The notes: generated by a model from the letters alone, not told the origin. Counted from the first letter of the stretch, positions 18,130 to 26,652 are shown. The stretch is DNA of 64,000 bases from DATAEE01 sp963725145 (GCA_963725145.1 CAVRXL010000010.1:558001-622000); one strand, 5' to 3'. Translations and numbers: made by a program.

Positions 18130-18974
18130 TAGTGCACAACGCCTTGGCGGAATTCCGCCTCGTAGGTGTCGATGTAGGCGCGATAGCCCTCGGGGTCGAT
18201 GAACGGGTCCACCGGGTTCTTCGCGGTGGCGCTTGCGACAAACTTGCGGTACCTGCCCCACAGTCTTGCATGGGAGGTCACCCAGATGTCGGCGGGGAGG
18301 CTCCGCAGCACGCGGAAGGTGCGCTCGAGGTCGGCCCCTTGTTCTCGATACCGCATCCCCTGCAGCACCACCAGGCTGCAGGCGCTCACAACGTTCAGCA
18401 CGCGGTCACCGTCGCGGACGGGGAACGACCACGAGGTGCAGCCGCGCGTGTGGCCGCCGGTGACATGCGCGGTGAGCGCGATCGGCCCGACACGGATCGT
18501 GTCGCCGTCCTTGAACCGGTGGTCGACGCGCGCGGGCGGGTAGCCGACGATCCCGATCCAGATGAGGGCCCTCAACGGCAGGACGATGTCGGGGTCGTCG
18601 CCGCCCGACGCGAGGGCGTCGGCGCTCGCGTCGCTGGCCCACAGCTCGGCGCCGGACGCCTGCTGGAGCACGGCCAGCCCGCCCCCGTGGTCGGGGTGCG
18701 GCTCCGAGTTCAGAAGCACCTTGACGTCCTTGATGTCGAAGCCGAGCTTCGCGATGCTCGCCATGATCATCGGAGCGGTGCTGGGATAGCCGCCGTCGAG
18801 CACGACGTGCCCCTCGGGCCCGGTGATGAGGAAGGCCGCGACGTCGTTCGCGCCGACGTAGTAGAGGTTGCCGGCGATGCGGAACGGTTCGGCGGGCTCC
18901 TGCCCGCCGCGCTTTGTCGCGTTCAGCCACCTGCCGACGAGAAGCAGCGCAAGAGCACTCAGCAGCCCCAGCAC
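18129..18974 (-). CDS. Subclass B3-like metallo-beta-lactamase with Glu at the first zinc ligand
   Basis: From the GTG at 18974 the protein has 281 residues, beginning with a hydrophobic signal or anchor. The start is uncertain: the charged TRRRWLVVV just upstream is in frame and may belong to the protein, but no ATG/GTG precedes it nearby. The MBL fold is clear: NLYYVGANDVAAFLITGPEG, HVVLDGGYPSTAPMI, LLNSEPHPDHGGGLAVLQQA, TGGHTRGCTSW (His175), and WVTSHARLWG (His235). The usual HxHxDH is replaced by ExHxDH (Glu91, His93, Asp95, His96). Glu at this site is known in a minor group of B3 enzymes (B3-E; SIE-1, from memory). Activity on beta-lactams is inferred. It is coupled to DUF418. Confidence 0.82.
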   Translation of the reverse strand: MLGLLSALALLLVGRWLNATKRGGQEPAEPFRIAGNLYYVGANDVAAFLITGPEGHVVLDGGYPSTAPMIMASIAKLGFDIKDVKVLLNSEPHPDHGGGLAVLQQASGAELWASDASADALASGGDDPDIVLPLRALIWIGIVGYPPARVDHRFKDGDTIRVGPIALTAHVTGGHTRGCTSWSFPVRDGDRVLNVVSACSLVVLQGMRYREQGADLERTFRVLRSLPADIWVTSHARLWGRYRKFVASATAKNPVDPFIDPEGYRAYIDTYEAEFRQGVVH

Positions 18975-19006
18975 GACGACCAGCCAACGTCGCCTGGTGA
19001 GATGGA

Positions 19007-19115
19007 TTACTCCGACCGTATGGCCACCATCGGCTGGACCGAGGTCGCGCGGCGGGCGGCCGGAAGGCCGGCCAGAAGCGCGACGGAGATGGCGATCGTG
19101 CGTGCCAGGAGTGGC
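19007..19115 (-). pseudogene. C-terminal remnant of an ADOP/FtsX permease
   Basis: Only the last ~35 codons remain: LLARTIAISVALLAGLPAAR, then RATSVQPMVAIRSE and a stop at 19007. This is the standard end of ADOP/MacB permeases (helix, then PARRATxxxPMxALRxE), and it parallels the intact permease ending at 4817. Upstream homology stops abruptly at about 19115, where a remnant of another gene on the opposite strand begins. Confidence 0.7.
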
Positions 19116-19124
19116 TGGATACGT

Positions 19125-19283
19125 GGCGCCCGATTGATCGTCACTGAGGACAGCGGCCACAACGTCCCGATAGAGCAACCGGCTCTCGTGGTCGACACCA
19201 TACGCCGGGTCGTCGAGGAGGCAAGGAGTCGGCAGCGGCCGCACACGCCATGGACATGCAGCAAGCCTCAATCACTCTTGTAG
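19125..19283 (+). pseudogene. C-terminal remnant of an alpha/beta-hydrolase
   Basis: In the plus frame starting near 19125 the sequence reads GARLIVTEDSGHNVPIEQPA followed by LVVDTIRRVVEEAR. This is the usual last segment of alpha/beta-hydrolases, with the catalytic His in GHNVPIEQP and the final helix. No start codon or earlier hydrolase sequence precedes it; the sequence to its left is the antisense ADOP remnant. The stop is at 19283. Confidence 0.6.
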
Positions 19284-19286
19284 CGG

Positions 19287-20135
19287 TCAGCCGGAAACGG
19301 CGAGCCGCGCGAACTGATGCTTCAGCGCGTTGACCTCTGCCAGGTAGCGGCGGGCGTCGTGGTCGCCGCATCGCTGGCCGCGTGTGAGCCGGAACCCGCG
19401 ACGCGCGTATGCGTTGCCGGCCCCGCTCCCGCACAGGTGGATGACTGTCGCGAGGTCCTGCCGTTGCTGCAGCGAGGCGGAGGCGATGCGGTTGCGCTCG
19501 AGAGTGCGCGCGACCGTGCGATCCAGCAGCGCCGCGGTCATTTCCACAGCGTGCCCGGGCACCACGCGCGTGTAGAGCGAGTTGAACCAGCACGACCGCG
19601 GGTCGTGCCAGGGGCCGTCCTCGACCACGATGTTGTCATGGATGCAGTAGCGTCTGGCTTCCGCGAAGGTGCCGTCGGTGATCTGAAACATGCCGACGGC
19701 GCTCGACGCCGGCCGGTACACCTCGAATGGGTTCCAGCTGAGTCGCCACCGCCAATAGGTCCGTGCCATCGGGTTGCCACTGCCCTCCACCTGGGCCAGT
19801 GCGGCGAGCAGTTCCGGCGTGATGACCGCCGTGGAGTGCCTGGCGAAGAGGGGGCCGTATTGCCGCCAGGTTTGCGCCGGAGGCTTAGCGAGTGAGCCGC
19901 TGACCGGAAAAAATACCTCCGTCGGCTTGCGGGCCACCTGCACCATCCAGTTCACCGCCGCCCAGACCGCCACCAGGAGAACGGTCCCGACGACGATCCG
20001 AATGGTCAATGGGGCGACCCGCAAGGCCAGGAGCGCGCGTCCGGCCAGGCGCCAAGCCGCCGGTGAGCGGCGCGCGCCGCGGCGGCGGGTGCGTGTCCTC
20101 CAAGGTGCGCCGCGCGAAATCGTCGCGTGGGGCAT
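19287..20135 (-). CDS. Membrane-anchored lytic transglycosylase (SLT domain)
   Basis: A 282-residue protein with a basic N-terminus and one membrane helix (VAPLTIRIVVGTVLLVAVWA, ~residues 40-60), then an SLT-type domain. ELLAALAQVEGSGNP contains the likely catalytic Glu, and SSAVGMFQITDGTFAEARRY is the conserved GxFQIT motif. YTRVVPGHAVEMTAALLDR and the Cys-containing CIHDN, RSCWFN and HLCGSG segments suggest disulphides in the periplasm. It should cleave peptidoglycan glycan strands. It is the first gene upstream of the scar and the beta-lactamase-like gene on the same strand, but they are separated by gene remnants. Confidence 0.85.
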   Translation of the reverse strand: MPHATISRGAPWRTRTRRRGARRSPAAWRLAGRALLALRVAPLTIRIVVGTVLLVAVWAAVNWMVQVARKPTEVFFPVSGSLAKPPAQTWRQYGPLFARHSTAVITPELLAALAQVEGSGNPMARTYWRWRLSWNPFEVYRPASSAVGMFQITDGTFAEARRYCIHDNIVVEDGPWHDPRSCWFNSLYTRVVPGHAVEMTAALLDRTVARTLERNRIASASLQQRQDLATVIHLCGSGAGNAYARRGFRLTRGQRCGDHDARRYLAEVNALKHQFARLAVSG

Positions 20136-20402
20136 GACGGGTACACCTCAGTATGCCCGGCCCGCGAAATTCCGGCCAGCCCAGTGGGTGCGGGTCACCT
20201 CCAGCGCGGCAGGCGTCGCCACTGGCAAACGGCACGACATTCGTGTTCACGGTACCTGCCGGAACGCTGGTGCGTCCAGTTCAGCACTTGCCCGATAGTA
20301 CGGTTGTCGCAACCACTGTGCGGCACCGGGCCGCAGAGTTCACCAGTGTGAACGCCGCTGAACTACGACAGCTGCTACGCGATCGTCCAGAAAACCGTGT
20401 GG
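20136..20402. other. Intergenic region with a possible degraded coding fragment
   Basis: Between the transglycosylase start and the ankyrin gene's stop a plus-strand frame (from ~20235) reads TTFVFTVPAGTLVRPVQHLP and later LRQLLRDRPENRVVITEEPD. The composition is protein-like, but the frame has no convincing start and then runs antisense into the ankyrin gene. It may be the remnant of an unknown gene. Confidence 0.25.
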
Positions 20403-21989
20403 TCATAACGGAAGAGCCCGATTCCTACGTCCTTCGCTTGGTGCTTCTCGTCTCAGTTCCCGCTGCCGTTCCGCATCCTCCAGCCATTGAGCCATCTTCT
20501 CGTCCCGCAGGGCGTGGAACGCCCAACCCTGTGCCGTGCTGCTCCAACGGTAGTCCTTGATGGTCATGTCGATGCCGCGGTCGATGAGAAATCGCATCGA
20601 CTCGTAAGGGTTCGGCAAGAAAACAAGATGGTGCAGGATGCTGGCCGGCTCGTGCGAGTTCCAATTGGTGTTGATGTCGGCGCCGTGCTCGAGGAGGAAG
20701 TCCGCCACGTCGAAGTGACGATTGATGACGGCCCAGGCGAGCGCGGTGTCGAGAACGTGCTGCGCAGTTGGCGCGCCCCAGTGGAGGTCGTCGTGCCTCT
20801 GCGCGTGTGGGTCGTTACAGGGAAAGTGCTTCTCGAGATCGCCCAGCGCAGGCGCGCCGGATTCGTCGAACCAGCGCTTCACCCGCGAGAGATCGCCCAT
20901 GCCCGCCGCATGTGGCAGATCGTCCGGCACCGGCCAGATGCGGGTGAGTAATGGAATGAGGTGCGTGTTCGCGTACGTGATCGCGTGCTCGATGGCTTTC
21001 GATGGCGGCGGTGAGCGCCGCAGGATTGCGGGATCGAGATCGAGCAGGGCGCCGATGAATTCCCCGGGATCGTTCTGAAAACTTTCGGTTTCGATGAGCC
21101 CGGCCTGAAACGCCACGGAGGCGTCGCCCAGCAGCCACGGCTCACGCCGTAGACCGTCGACGAACGCCGTCACATCGCGGTCCTGGACCGTGCGCCTGAT
21201 CCGCTCCATGACGAACACCTTCCACAGTCCGAGCTCTGCGACCTGCGCAAAGCCCGATTTCTCGAAAGCCTTGATGAAAGTGACGCGGTCGGTGCTTCCG
21301 TCGATGTGCTTGCCGAGCTCGGGATCGAGTGCGATCGATCGTTCCAGCAGCAGTGACGCGACGGCCTCGCGATCGAAGCGGCAGGCGCACACGAAGGCCT
21401 CGTTGACGGTCTTCAGATCGTACGCGTTCTCATCGAGAGCGGCGCGCACGGCGTCGAGATCGCCAAGCGCCGCAAAGAACTTCAGCGCGCGCGGCAGCAG
21501 GCCCTTACGCTGAAACAGCTCGAGCAGCCCCCTGGCGCGGGATCGGAGAAGGCCCTCGCAGACCGACGGCATCACGACCGCGCCGGCGTCGATCAGTAGC
21601 TCTGCGCATGCTCCGCGGGTGAACCACTGTTCCCTCTGCGCGTCGCCGGCGTCGCCATAGGCACCCGTGGCCATTCCCAGCAGGCCGCCGTCATCGTCAT
21701 CGTCTTTCCAGGAAAGCAGCGCGGGGTATTCGGCCAATAGCTGCTTCAGGCCTTCGTCGTCGTTGTCGTGAATGATGCGTCGAGCCTGCGCTAGCGCCCA
21801 CTCAAGCCCCTTGCCGAGCCGCTTGCTGACCTCAGCCATGAGGTCTTGCCACCCCGCGAAGCCGTACTCACGCGCGATCAGGAGTTGCGCGTTGCGCAGC
21901 GATAGGGAGAGCTCGCGCGCGCGTTTCTTTGCCTGTTTACGGAGGGATTCGAGGGACGGACGAGCCGGGAGGAACTTCGAAGCGGTCAT
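20403..21989 (-). CDS. Ankyrin-repeat protein
   Basis: A 528-residue, apparently cytoplasmic protein with no signal peptide. The N-terminus LESLRKQAKKRARELSLSLR and LIAREYGFAGWQDLMAEV is a pattern shared by many bacterial ankyrin-type proteins. Repeat-like units occur along the chain (GDLDAVRAALDENAYDLKTV, REAVASLLLERSIALDPE, FDVADFLLEHGADINTNWN, ESMRFLIDRGIDMTIKDY). An Asp-rich stretch (WKDDDDDGG) lies near residue 95. It probably mediates protein-protein contacts; the partner is unknown. It stands alone. Confidence 0.82.
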   Translation of the reverse strand: MTASKFLPARPSLESLRKQAKKRARELSLSLRNAQLLIAREYGFAGWQDLMAEVSKRLGKGLEWALAQARRIIHDNDDEGLKQLLAEYPALLSWKDDDDDGGLLGMATGAYGDAGDAQREQWFTRGACAELLIDAGAVVMPSVCEGLLRSRARGLLELFQRKGLLPRALKFFAALGDLDAVRAALDENAYDLKTVNEAFVCACRFDREAVASLLLERSIALDPELGKHIDGSTDRVTFIKAFEKSGFAQVAELGLWKVFVMERIRRTVQDRDVTAFVDGLRREPWLLGDASVAFQAGLIETESFQNDPGEFIGALLDLDPAILRRSPPPSKAIEHAITYANTHLIPLLTRIWPVPDDLPHAAGMGDLSRVKRWFDESGAPALGDLEKHFPCNDPHAQRHDDLHWGAPTAQHVLDTALAWAVINRHFDVADFLLEHGADINTNWNSHEPASILHHLVFLPNPYESMRFLIDRGIDMTIKDYRWSSTAQGWAFHALRDEKMAQWLEDAERQRELRREAPSEGRRNRALPL

Positions 21990-22205
21990 CGCGACCTCCT
22001 TTCATGAATCGCCTGTACCCCGCTGAAACCAGGCTGAAAGAAGGTGCAAACGCACACGACTCAGACCAAACAGGTGGGAGTGTTCCCTTGCCGCGGGTTG
22101 GTGGCGCCCTGTCAGCGCGCTCCCGGCAGTATCTCGGGACCGCGTTTCGATGTCAATCGGCGAGGGCGGGAGCGTCGCTCGAAGTGATGCCTGGGAATCC
22201 CCGTC

Positions 22206-22802
22206 CTAGAAATAGACGGTGGCTCCAAGCGTCCACATCGAGCCACGGTGCCCCGGAAGGAGCCCGCCTATGATGCCTCCGCCGTCGTCGTCGTCATCGT
22301 CGCCGAAGTCGAGGAAGGTGTAGCGGTAGTCGCCGTGAATGCCGAAGTGTCTGCCCGCCAGGATCTCCAAGCCGATGCCGGCGTGCCAGCCGAACTCGGT
22401 CGTGCTGAGGTCCAGATCCGTGGGGCCGTCGAGCGCTTCGACGCTGCGCCGGTACCACCCCGGCCCGCCCAACAGGAAGGGAGAGACCTTACCCTCGGCC
22501 ATGCGCAGGAGGGCCGACGCCTGTATCGGAGTCTCCGTGAATTTCTGGTTGAGAGCCTCCAATGTCTCAGAATGCCTGTCTATCGACAGCTCGAAGCCAA
22601 GGCGTCCGCCGATGAGGCGGATCTGGCCGCCGTAATAGCGCGCGGTATCCACGTCGGCCTCGGTGTCGGGGTTGACCCACGCGAAGCGCCCGCCCACACC
22701 AAAACCCTGGGCCGCCACTGGTGCTGGCACGGTCAACATCCCACTCAGGGTGAGCATCGCGATGACGGACGGCCGCAGAGAGAGCACGCAACGGGATGTC
22801 AT
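22206..22802 (-). CDS. Outer-membrane beta-barrel protein
   Basis: A 198-residue protein with a signal peptide cleaved after ...APVAAQG. GFGVGGRFAWVNPDTEAD, TEFGWHAGIGLEILAGRHFG and GIHGDYRYTFLDFG are amphipathic strands of an OmpA/OprF-like eight-stranded barrel, and the chain ends in TLGATVYF with the terminal Phe recognised by the Bam machinery. A run of six Asp in an extracellular-type loop might bind cations. The 216 bp between it and the ankyrin gene hold nothing recognisable. Confidence 0.78.
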   Translation of the reverse strand: MTSRCVLSLRPSVIAMLTLSGMLTVPAPVAAQGFGVGGRFAWVNPDTEADVDTARYYGGQIRLIGGRLGFELSIDRHSETLEALNQKFTETPIQASALLRMAEGKVSPFLLGGPGWYRRSVEALDGPTDLDLSTTEFGWHAGIGLEILAGRHFGIHGDYRYTFLDFGDDDDDDGGGIIGGLLPGHRGSMWTLGATVYF

Positions 22803-22946
22803 GGGGTGATCCTTGCCCCTGATCCCTCACGGTTCACGGCCGGAGGCGCGAGAGGCTTGTCAGGTTCTTATCGGGTGCGGACGACTACAACTTCAGCTCG
22901 CGATCGGGGCGTCGCGTCGTTTAGCCTACCGGACACAGAGACGACC

Positions 22947-23954
22947 ATGGCAAAGAGCCCATCCTCCCACAAGCCGCTGACTGGGCGCGTGGCCCTCGTG
23001 GCGGGCGCGACGCGCGGCGCCGGCCGCGGCATCGCACGGGCGCTCGGGGAAGCCGGCGCGACGGTCTACTGCACCGGTCGAAGCGTCAAAGGCAAGCCGT
23101 CGCCGTACGGGCGGCCCGAGACGATCGACGAGACCGCGGCGATGATCAAGGCCGCCGGCGGCACCGCCATCGCGCGTCGCGTCGATCACACGAATGAGGG
23201 CGAGGTGAGGGCGCTCTTTCGGCGCATCATGCGCGCCCACAAGCGCATCGACGTCATCGTCGATAGCGTGGCGGGCGAAGACCCGCTCATGGGAGTCTAC
23301 GGCTTCCTCTGGCAGGCGGAGCTGAAGAACGCGGATGCGATATTCCGGCAGGGGCTCACGTCACGCATCATCACGGCGAAGTATGGAGCACGCGCGATGC
23401 TGCGCGCCAAACGCGGCCTCATCGTGGAAGTGACGGAGAACGACATGATCGGCGGCGGCGGGAATCCGATGTCGCAGGCCGTCAAAATGGCGCAGAAGGT
23501 GCTCCCGCTCCTCTGGGCCGCCGAGCTCGCACCGCATGGCATCGCCGTCCTGGCCGTCACCCCTGGTTTCCTGCGCTCGGAGACGATGCTGCAGAACCTC
23601 GGCGTCACCGAAGACAACTGGCGCGAGGCGGGCAAGAAAGATCCGAACTTCCTGCAGTCGGAATCCCCGTTGTTCGTGGGACGTGCGATCGCCGCGCTCG
23701 CGGCGGACCCGAAGGTGCAGGACCGCACCGGAATGCTGTTCGGTTCCTGGGAGCTTGGACGCAACTACGGATTGGCCGACTACGATGGCCGCCGTCCCGA
23801 CTGGGGCCGCCACAAGATTGATTTCTCCGTCCTCCCGCCGGAATGGATCGATCTTTTCCGCACGGGTGCCAACCTGGAGATGAAGTGGTTGACGACGCTC
23901 GCGGCGCGGACCAGAAAGTTCAGAACAAAGATCCCTGGCCAGAGTCGCCGCTGA
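22947..23954 (+). CDS. Short-chain dehydrogenase/reductase family protein without the catalytic Tyr
   Basis: The protein has 335 residues, long for an SDR. The Rossmann motif is ALVAGATRGAGRGIARALGE (~residues 16-35), followed by YCTGRSVKGK, typical of NADP-type binding. The usual YxxxK centre appears as SQAVK: Ser176 replaces Tyr and Lys180 is kept; the expected Ser upstream is in EVTEND. PGFLRSETMLQNLGVTEDNW with DPNFLQSESPLFVGRAIAAL is found in a DHRS1-like subgroup. Without the Tyr it may bind nucleotide without classical reduction. The start at 22947 is the first ATG before the fold; a longer frame upstream overlaps the beta-barrel gene antisense. Confidence 0.85.
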   Translation: MAKSPSSHKPLTGRVALVAGATRGAGRGIARALGEAGATVYCTGRSVKGKPSPYGRPETIDETAAMIKAAGGTAIARRVDHTNEGEVRALFRRIMRAHKRIDVIVDSVAGEDPLMGVYGFLWQAELKNADAIFRQGLTSRIITAKYGARAMLRAKRGLIVEVTENDMIGGGGNPMSQAVKMAQKVLPLLWAAELAPHGIAVLAVTPGFLRSETMLQNLGVTEDNWREAGKKDPNFLQSESPLFVGRAIAALAADPKVQDRTGMLFGSWELGRNYGLADYDGRRPDWGRHKIDFSVLPPEWIDLFRTGANLEMKWLTTLAARTRKFRTKIPGQSRR

Positions 23955-24035
23955 TGGCATGGACTCGAGCACTCCATACATGAGCGGCATTCGCGTTAGC
24001 CGTCATGTGTGTGTTGCAAGAGCCATGCTTTGTAG

Positions 24036-24061
24036 CGCAGGCTGAACAAAAAGCGCCTGCG
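24036..24061. terminator. Stem-loop downstream of the SDR gene
   Basis: CGCAGGC and GCCTGCG pair perfectly (7 bp) around a 12-base A-rich loop, 82 bp after the SDR stop. The left arm with its flank (GTAGCGCAGGC) resembles the arms of the class B dispersed repeats at 29770-29826, so it may be a degenerate repeat copy rather than a terminator. Confidence 0.35.
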
Positions 24062-24116
24062 ACCTCATCAATGATCAGCACGCCTCGTTCGCCCGCGTGA
24101 CAAGGAGCACACGAAC

Positions 24117-24593
24117 ATGAAGCCAAAGAACACGATCTGCCTCTGGTTCGACAAGGACGCGCATGAGGCGGCGCGCTTCTACGCCGCCACCTTTCCGGAT
24201 AGTGAGGTGACCGCTGTTCACAAGGCGCCCGGTGACTACCCGGGCGGCAAGCAGGGCGATGTGCTGACGGTGGAGTTCACCGTTCTGGGCATTCCCTGTC
24301 TCGGTCTCAACGGCGGCCCGGAGTTCAAGCACAGCGAGGCCTTTTCCTTCCAGATCGCGACGGACAATCAGGAAGAGACGGACCGCTACTGGAACGCGAT
24401 CGTCGGCAATGGCGGCAAGGAAAGTCAGTGCGGCTGGTGCAAGGACCGCTGGGGCCTCTCCTGGCAGATCACCCCGCGCGCGCTAACCGACGCGCTGGCG
24501 GCTGGTGGCGGTGAGGCAAAGCGTGCCTTCGAGGCGATGATGCCGATGAAGAAGATCGACATCGCCACCATCGAGGCAGCGCGGCGGGGCTGA
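24117..24593 (+). CDS. VOC-superfamily (PhnB-like) protein
   Basis: A 158-residue protein of the glyoxalase/3-demethylubiquinone-methyltransferase-like fold. ICLWFDKDAHEAARFYAATF, FTVLGIPCLGLNGGPEFKHS, EAFSFQIATDNQEETDRYW and CGWCKDRWGLSWQITP are the conserved parts of this widespread family. The physiological reaction is unknown. RBS-like AAGGAG lies about 13 bases before the ATG. It converges on the gene at 24616 with a 22-bp gap. Confidence 0.9.
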   Translation: MKPKNTICLWFDKDAHEAARFYAATFPDSEVTAVHKAPGDYPGGKQGDVLTVEFTVLGIPCLGLNGGPEFKHSEAFSFQIATDNQEETDRYWNAIVGNGGKESQCGWCKDRWGLSWQITPRALTDALAAGGGEAKRAFEAMMPMKKIDIATIEAARRG

Positions 24594-24615
24594 CAGGCCT
24601 ACGGGATGCGCGACG

Positions 24616-25335
24616 TCAATTCGCGCGAGGTGCGACCGCGACGGAATCGTGTCGGACGAGCACTGGCAACGCACGGCGGCCGCGGACCCTCCATAGCCAG
24701 TAGAACATCGCGCCAAACAACAGCACGATCGGCAGCGCGCGCATCGGCCCGGTCGTGAACGGCTCGGGAAGAATCGTCGCGACGCGCTCAGGGACCGAAA
24801 AGAACGATCCGGCCGCGATAAACAGCGCGAAGCACATACGCCACAAATGGCGAGCCAGGCGCGGGCCGCCGCGAGGCATTCCGAACCGCATGATGCGCAC
24901 GTCGCCGGCCGCCGCCATCACCAGCAAGACGCCGACAATTGACGACACCATGCCGGCCGTCTGGTTCGGGACACCATTCAAGTCGCGGCCGGGCGTATTC
25001 ATCGTCCTGGCTCCACTAACCGCGCAGCCGGCGGCGAGTACGACCGCGACCGTCAGCGCAACGGCGTTGATTCGGCGCGTCCAGGACGATACCGGGCGAA
25101 CAGTGGTGAGAGCGGTTCCGACGAAATACGCCGTCAGCACGCCGGCGAGTACATTCCCGTCGGCGCGGCCCTTGAGGAGACTGAGTATTGACGCGCTCAC
25201 GGCCATGATGAGCATCGCGTAGACGAACAGCAAGCCGCTGCGGCGGTGGATATTCCCGCCCTTCTTCACGGACAGCGCGACCGCGCCGAGAACAATCGCG
25301 AGCCCGCCTGCGGCGATATGGATTGGTAAGAGCAC
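24616..25335 (-). CDS. Integral membrane protein, unknown (DUF2306-like)
   Basis: A 239-residue protein with about seven membrane helices. It starts at GTG 25335, two bases after the stop of the upstream gene (25338), so the pair is coupled. LLPIHIAAGGLAIVLGAVAL, KKGGNIHRRSGLLFVYAMLI and later LARHLWRMCFALFIAAGSFF resemble DUF2306-type predicted membrane proteins with conserved His. A longer open frame upstream (to 25758) overlaps the neighbouring gene and is rejected. Confidence 0.72.
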   Translation of the reverse strand: MLLPIHIAAGGLAIVLGAVALSVKKGGNIHRRSGLLFVYAMLIMAVSASILSLLKGRADGNVLAGVLTAYFVGTALTTVRPVSSWTRRINAVALTVAVVLAAGCAVSGARTMNTPGRDLNGVPNQTAGMVSSIVGVLLVMAAAGDVRIMRFGMPRGGPRLARHLWRMCFALFIAAGSFFSVPERVATILPEPFTTGPMRALPIVLLFGAMFYWLWRVRGRRALPVLVRHDSVAVAPRAN

Positions 25336-25337
25336 GA

Positions 25338-25727
25338 CTACCTCGGAAGCTGGCGCCGTCGCAGACTCCACAATCCTCGCGCCGACAGGATGAAGGTGAC
25401 GCCCCCCAGCCCGCCGAGCGCCCAGAGCGTCCAGACGAAGAAGAAGCCGCCGGCGGATCTCGCGATCTCGCTGTAATGCGCCCCCCGCATGTGGATGACA
25501 GGCATCGCCGCTGCGAACAGTCCCACGAGCAGCATGATGACGTGTCCCGATCGTTGTTCGGCAAGCACGAGGGTGCCGTAGACAAAGACTGCGAGCACCA
25601 GCAGCGCGGTGTTTGACGGCTCGGCCTTCGATATCCCACGGACGATGTCGTCCGTTACGTGAAGCGTCAGCAGCAGGATCGAGAGCAGAGAGGTGACGAC
25701 CAGGATCGTGTCTTCCTTCATCCGCAC
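25338..25727 (-). CDS. Small integral membrane protein, unknown
   Basis: A 129-residue protein with four predicted helices (VVTSLLSILLLTLHVTDDI, ALLVLAVFVYGTLVLA, VIMLLVGLFAAAMPVIHM, FFFVWTLWALGGLGGVTFIL). It starts at 25727 (MRMKEDTI) or 25721. It overlaps nothing and is followed directly by the membrane gene at 25335. The cytoplasmic response-regulator gene lies 134 bp upstream on the same strand, so control by the LytS/LytTR pair is possible. Confidence 0.75.
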   Translation of the reverse strand: MRMKEDTILVVTSLLSILLLTLHVTDDIVRGISKAEPSNTALLVLAVFVYGTLVLAEQRSGHVIMLLVGLFAAAMPVIHMRGAHYSEIARSAGGFFFVWTLWALGGLGGVTFILSARGLWSLRRRQLPR

Positions 25728-25825
25728 ACATCGTGGCCGCGCGCAGGCGATCGAACAACCAGCTTGCGACGAAGGGCGGATCGGCGAGGACGAACCGCGG
25801 ACCTGAGCGCCGACTTGTCCGCCGT

Positions 25826-25860
25826 AGCCTTGGCGGAGGTGGAAGCCTTGGCGAAGGCGG
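25826..25860. repeat. Two tandem copies of an 18-bp unit
   Basis: AGCCTTGGCGGAGGTGGA (25826-25843) is followed directly by AGCCTTGGCGAAGGCGGC (25844-25861), 15 of 18 positions identical. The last base touches the stop codon of the LytTR gene. I recall similar CGCCAAGGCT repeats from other acidobacterial sequences, but this is unchecked. Confidence 0.55.
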
Positions 25861-26652
25861 CTACATCTGACGGAACAGATGCAGGTAATTGCGGCTCACC
25901 GGCAGAACGTCGTCTCGACCTTTCAAATGAATCTCCGCCGTTTCGTTGTCATGCCGCTTCAGGTGGCTGATCGCGCGCAGATTGACGACGACCGATCGGT
26001 GGACTTGCGCGAATTGCTCTGCATCGAGCTGCCCGAGCAGCTCTTTCAGCGGCGTCCGCACCACCGCCTCGACGGATTTCCCTCCATCGCGCCAGGCGAC
26101 GATGGTGTACTTCGCGTCGGAGCGAAGGTAGTCGACGTCATCGATCGCGATGAGGCGCAGGGTTTTCCCCGCTTGCGCGCGAATCCATCGGAGAGCCTCT
26201 TTCCTGCCGCCGCCACCCTGCAGCTTCGCGAGCTGCTCGCTCAGTTGCTGCAATAGCTGCTCGGTGTTGATCGCCGGCCTCGACGACTGCAGACGTTCCT
26301 TGAGACGGCTCACGGTTTCCGCGAGCCGCGCCTCTTCGACCGGCTTCAGCAGGTAATCGAGCGCGCCGTGCGCAAACGCCTGCACTGCGTAGTGATCGTA
26401 GGCAGTGATGAACACGAGATGGGCGCGCCTGCCGATGTGGTTCGCGGCATCGACGCCAGAGAGTCCCGGCATGTGGACGTCGAGGAAGCAGATGTCTGGA
26501 TGACGCTCGTCGAACAACCTCACCGCCTCCCGTCCGTTCCGCGCCTCGGCTACAATCTCGAGCTCGGGCCACACGATCGCAAGTCGCCGCCGCAGCGCCT
26601 CGCGCAAAAGCGGTTCATCGTCCGCGATCAACGCTGTCGGGTGGGCGTTCAT
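25861..26652 (-). CDS. LytTR-family response regulator
   Basis: A 263-residue two-domain regulator. The receiver domain (1-~125) has the acidic pair DDEP at 11-14, phospho-acceptor Asp58 in CFLDVHMPGLSG, and the Lys in DYLLKPVEEARL. The C-terminal LytTR DNA-binding domain (~160-262) contains IRAQAGKTLRLIAIDDVDYL, RTPLKELLGQLDAEQFAQVH and RSVVVNLRAISHLKR, ending VLPVSRNYLHLFRQM. Its ATG overlaps the stop of the sensor kinase gene (ATGA at 26652-26649). Targets may be the membrane genes downstream. Confidence 0.94.
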   Translation of the reverse strand: MNAHPTALIADDEPLLREALRRRLAIVWPELEIVAEARNGREAVRLFDERHPDICFLDVHMPGLSGVDAANHIGRRAHLVFITAYDHYAVQAFAHGALDYLLKPVEEARLAETVSRLKERLQSSRPAINTEQLLQQLSEQLAKLQGGGGRKEALRWIRAQAGKTLRLIAIDDVDYLRSDAKYTIVAWRDGGKSVEAVVRTPLKELLGQLDAEQFAQVHRSVVVNLRAISHLKRHDNETAEIHLKGRDDVLPVSRNYLHLFRQM

